Positions 63,482 to 64,000 of a DNA stretch of 64,000 bases are shown piece after piece. Source of the DNA: an uncultured Pseudomonadota bacterium (GTDB lineage Bacteria; Pseudomonadota; Gammaproteobacteria; Burkholderiales; JALYOK01); assembly GCA_902826775.1 (NCBI GenBank), contig CADEHE010000014.1, positions 1 through 64,000 on the forward strand. The letters run 5' to 3'. The notes below the pieces were generated by a model that was not told where the DNA came from, did not search any database, and saw only the letters and a list, made by a program, of their open reading frames with translations. Made by a program: the position numbers and the translations under genes. Position 1 is the first letter of the stretch; each line of letters opens with the position of its first letter.

Positions 63482-64000
63482 CTACGAAGCAGCTACCGCG
63501 AGTTCGTCGTTCGCCGCGACGATGAACGGCTGTGGCCGCGCGATGCCGAAGCCTTGCGCAAAGTCGACGCCGATTTGCTCGAGGATTGCGAGCGTTTCCG
63601 GGTTCTCGACGTACTCCGCGATGGTCTTGATCTTCATCAGGTGCGCGACTTTGTTGATCGCTTCGACCATGGCGCGGTCGATCGGATCGTCGACAATGTC
63701 GCGCACGAACGCGCCGTCGATCTTCAAATAGTCGACCGGCAAATGCTTTAAGTAGGCGAAGGAGGACATGCCGCTGCCGAAATCATCCAGCGAGAAGCGG
63801 CAACCCAGTGCTCTGAGTTCGGCGATGAAGCGCGCGGCCTTGGCGAAGTTCGCGATCGCTGCGGTTTCGGTGATCTCAAAGCAGATCGCCTCGTGCGGGA
63901 TGCGCAGCTTATCCAGCTCAGCGCGTAGGAAGTCAAGGAAATGCTCGTCGCTTAGCGATGCGCCGGACAAATTGATGAACCAGCGCGCGCCGCTCGCTAT
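63482..64000 (-). CDS. EAL-domain protein (C-terminal part, cut by window)
   Basis: Only the last 172 residues are inside the window; the gene continues past 64000. The visible part is an EAL-type c-di-GMP phosphodiesterase domain: FINLSGASLSDEHFL, ICFEITETAAI, FSLDDFGSGMSSFAYLKHLP, VDYLKIDGAFVRDI, TIAEYVENPETLAIL and FAQGFGIARPQPF. DDFGSG, KIDG and the AEYVE glutamate are the metal-binding and catalytic sites, so an active domain is likely. The N-terminal input domain is unknown. It converges on fhcC across the repeat. Confidence 0.92.
   Translation of the reverse strand: MASGARWFINLSGASLSDEHFLDFLRAELDKLRIPHEAICFEITETAAIANFAKAARFIAELRALGCRFSLDDFGSGMSSFAYLKHLPVDYLKIDGAFVRDIVDDPIDRAMVEAINKVAHLMKIKTIAEYVENPETLAILEQIGVDFAQGFGIARPQPFIVAANDELAVAAS

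Noticed and set aside
1-64000. CRISPR array, tRNA/rRNA genes, prophage or defence system
   Set aside because: No regularly spaced repeats, no tRNA or rRNA sequence, and no phage structural or restriction/toxin genes were recognised anywhere in the window.

Overview
The window looks like chromosome of a high-GC betaproteobacterium, probably Burkholderiales-like or a related soil or freshwater lineage. This is inferred from several Bug/TctC solute-binding proteins, a complete TctABC-type set, a uvrA / MFS transporter / ssb neighbourhood, VPLPG-type exosortase substrates, and the methanofuran/tetrahydromethanopterin (H4MPT) C1 genes typical of proteobacterial methylotrophs. No rRNA, tRNA, CRISPR array, prophage or complete insertion sequence was seen. 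The first ~510 bases are clearly AT-richer than the rest.

Layout. 0.7-5 kb: msrA-selO, an amidase and a methyltransferase, all on the minus strand. 5.1-13 kb: a plus-strand amide-scavenging operon with an amidase, a Urt/Fmd-type ABC importer (binding protein, two permeases, two ATPases) and an acetamidase/formamidase that carries an in-frame extra N-terminal domain. 13-17.5 kb: SDR, a DUF2892 membrane protein with a Crp/Fnr regulator, a collapsed sensor pseudogene, an amidohydrolase and a LysR regulator. 17.7-20.7 kb: epimerase / glutaryl-CoA dehydrogenase-like / phytanoyl-CoA dioxygenase-like operon. 20.8-29.5 kb: two secreted proteins, glycerate kinase, uvrA, MFS, ssb and a stand-alone cyclic-nucleotide-binding protein. 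29.5-36 kb: a branched-chain-type ABC importer with a permease-ATPase fusion, downstream of an MmgE/PrpD protein. 36-44.6 kb: glycine-zipper protein, solitary TctC, enolase-superfamily enzyme, GST, and tctB-tctA-tctC with a 211-bp MITE-like insertion between tctB and tctA, then small enzymes. 44.6-48.8 kb: three minus-strand genes with CelD/GNAT and polysaccharide-deacetylase domains. 49-53 kb: lactate permease, MFS transporter and SirB2-like protein. 53.2-54.7 kb: two tandem exosortase-type substrates. 54.7-63.3 kb: the C1 island. 63.3-64 kb: a repeat and the end of an EAL-domain gene.

How the genes work together. The C1 island holds mtdB, beta-RFAP synthase (H4MPT biosynthesis) and a uroporphyrinogen-III-synthase-like gene on the minus strand. 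Facing away from them are fhcB-fhcA and, after an oppositely oriented lipoprotein gene, fhcD - SMR transporter - fhcC. Together they encode the lower part of the H4MPT route from methylene-H4MPT to formate; fae and mch are not in this window. The amide operon would release ammonium and carboxylates (formate if formamide is used), so it could feed the same C1/formate pool; that link is inference.

The least ordinary features are the Gdx-like SMR transporter translationally coupled inside the fhc operon, the formamidase fusion, the ABC permease with no ATG/GTG/TTG start where its homology begins, and the MITE sitting exactly between the tctB stop and the tctA start.
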